6,151 nt of DNA. It comes from Planctomycetota bacterium (lineage in GTDB: Bacteria; Planctomycetota; Planctomycetia; Planctomycetales; Planctomycetaceae). Location of the stretch: positions 1 to 6,151 of the forward strand of contig JAEYWB010000134.1 in assembly GCA_023429275.1 (NCBI GenBank), written 5' to 3'. Positions within the stretch are counted from its first letter, which is position 1. Each line of letters begins with the position of its first letter. The translations under genes were made by a program, and so were the position numbers. This document shows, one piece after another, positions 5,795 to 6,151 of this stretch. The notes beneath the pieces were generated by a model that saw nothing but the letters and a program-made list of their open reading frames with translations, had not been told where the DNA came from and did not search any database.

Positions 5795-6046
5795 CAGCAG
5801 AGTTCCACGGAGGGAAACGTCAGTGTGCAAGAAACAGGCAGGAAGAGAGAGTCTATCCTGACATTGTCGACGAATCAACGACTTTCGATGAGTAATCTCC
5901 GTGATGCCCGGCCCGTTTATTCGCACGCGAATGACCTGTGCAGGATTGCGGGACCGCTCCCCCGGGAGTGAGGATACCGCACGGGAACCGGGAGGCCTGG
6001 GGGAGGTTTTCCCCGGGGGACCGGAACGCGGGAAGCGGGTGGGACG
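5795..6046. other. Divergent intergenic region with G-run cluster
   Basis: This 252-bp stretch separates the minus-strand DUF1501 gene from a possible plus-strand gene. Besides the promoter at 5850-5878 it contains a palindrome, CTCCC-CC-GGGAG (5957-5968). It also has six plus-strand runs of three or more G at 5983-5985, 5990-5992, 5999-6003, 6015-6019, 6030-6032 and 6037-6043 (the last two short runs split by T6040). A C-run at 6011-6014 can pair with 6000-6003. No convincing complete gene is present. Confidence 0.4.
5850..5878 (-). promoter_or_regulatory. Sigma-70-like promoter for DUF1501 gene
   Basis: On the minus strand TTGATT (5873-5878) and TAGACT (5850-5855) are separated by exactly 17 bp, each matching four of six consensus bases. 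Transcription would start near 5843, giving a leader of about 50 nt to ATG 5794. The spacer holds a small palindrome, GACATTGTC (5860-5868), that might bind a regulator. This is the best promoter match noticed in the window. Confidence 0.5.
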
Positions 6047-6151
6047 ATGGCTGAACTACCGTCTGACGGCGAACGCGTGGCAGATGGCGTCGAGCCGGAA
6101 CGTGCCGCCGGTCGGTCGCGAACGCACCGTATCGGCTTCGCGGTCGTGACC
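6047..6151 (+). CDS. Possible start of a plus-strand gene, cut by window end
   Basis: From ATG 6047 the frame stays open for all 35 codons to the window edge, with an in-frame stop upstream at 5969-5971. The peptide begins MAELPSDGERVADGVEPERA and reaches RIGFAVVT at residues 28-35, which looks like the first strand of an alpha/beta domain after a charged, flexible N-terminus. A G-rich patch GGGTGGG (6037-6043) four bases before the ATG could serve as ribosome site. The gene would be divergent from the DUF1501 gene. The family cannot be recognised from so little, and chance openness in high-GC DNA is possible. Confidence 0.4.
   Translation, partial: MAELPSDGERVADGVEPERAAGRSRTHRIGFAVVT

Noticed and set aside
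5901..6149. An 82-codon plus-strand open frame near the right edge
   Set aside because: It spans the G-run cluster and the DUF1501 upstream region, gives Arg/Gly/Pro-rich text, and competes with the frame from 6047, which has a better start context.
1..6151. CRISPR array, tRNA, rRNA, transposase or integrase
   Set aside because: No regularly spaced repeats, no cloverleaf or rRNA-like stretch, and no transposase or recombinase motif were seen on either strand.

Overview
The window looks like chromosomal DNA from a high-GC planctomycete (Planctomycetota). Three lines of evidence agree. A c-type cytochrome domain of the PSCyt1 kind appears at the left edge. A complete DUF1501 protein with a twin-arginine signal lies on the right. 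A secreted, tryptophan-ending beta-barrel protein resembling the planctomycete BBP7 outer-membrane family sits in the middle. Clear Shine-Dalgarno sites are scarce, and intergenic hairpins lack T-tracts. All family calls come from reading motifs; no database search was possible.

Layout, left to right. (1) 1-483, minus: the first 161 codons of an exported cytochrome c protein that runs off the left edge. (2) 484-709: a 226-bp gap. (3) 710-1747, minus: an extended-SDR nucleotide-sugar epimerase/dehydratase most like CDP-glucose 4,6-dehydratase, with Phe where the catalytic Tyr is expected. (4) 1748-2274: a 527-bp divergent gap with no convincing gene but several good stem-loops. (5) 2275-2727, plus: a small STAS-like protein with an acidic tail. 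(6) 2728-3013: a 286-bp gap with three more inverted repeats. (7) 3014-4186, plus: the outer-membrane beta-barrel candidate. (8) 4187-4360: a short convergent gap with two hairpins. (9) 4361-5794, minus: the DUF1501 protein, with a sigma-70-like promoter upstream. (10) 5795-6046: a divergent gap with a G-run cluster. (11) 6047-6151, plus: a possible start of another gene cut by the window edge.

The genes do not form an obvious single operon or a recognisable defence or mobile system. The cytochrome c, DUF1501 and beta-barrel proteins are all exported envelope-type proteins common in planctomycetes. The SDR and the STAS-like protein are cytoplasmic. No tRNA, rRNA, CRISPR array, insertion sequence or integrase was seen. 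The points most worth a second look are the Tyr-to-Phe change in the SDR active site, the hairpin-rich leader of the STAS-like gene, and the non-canonical phospho-site motif of that protein.
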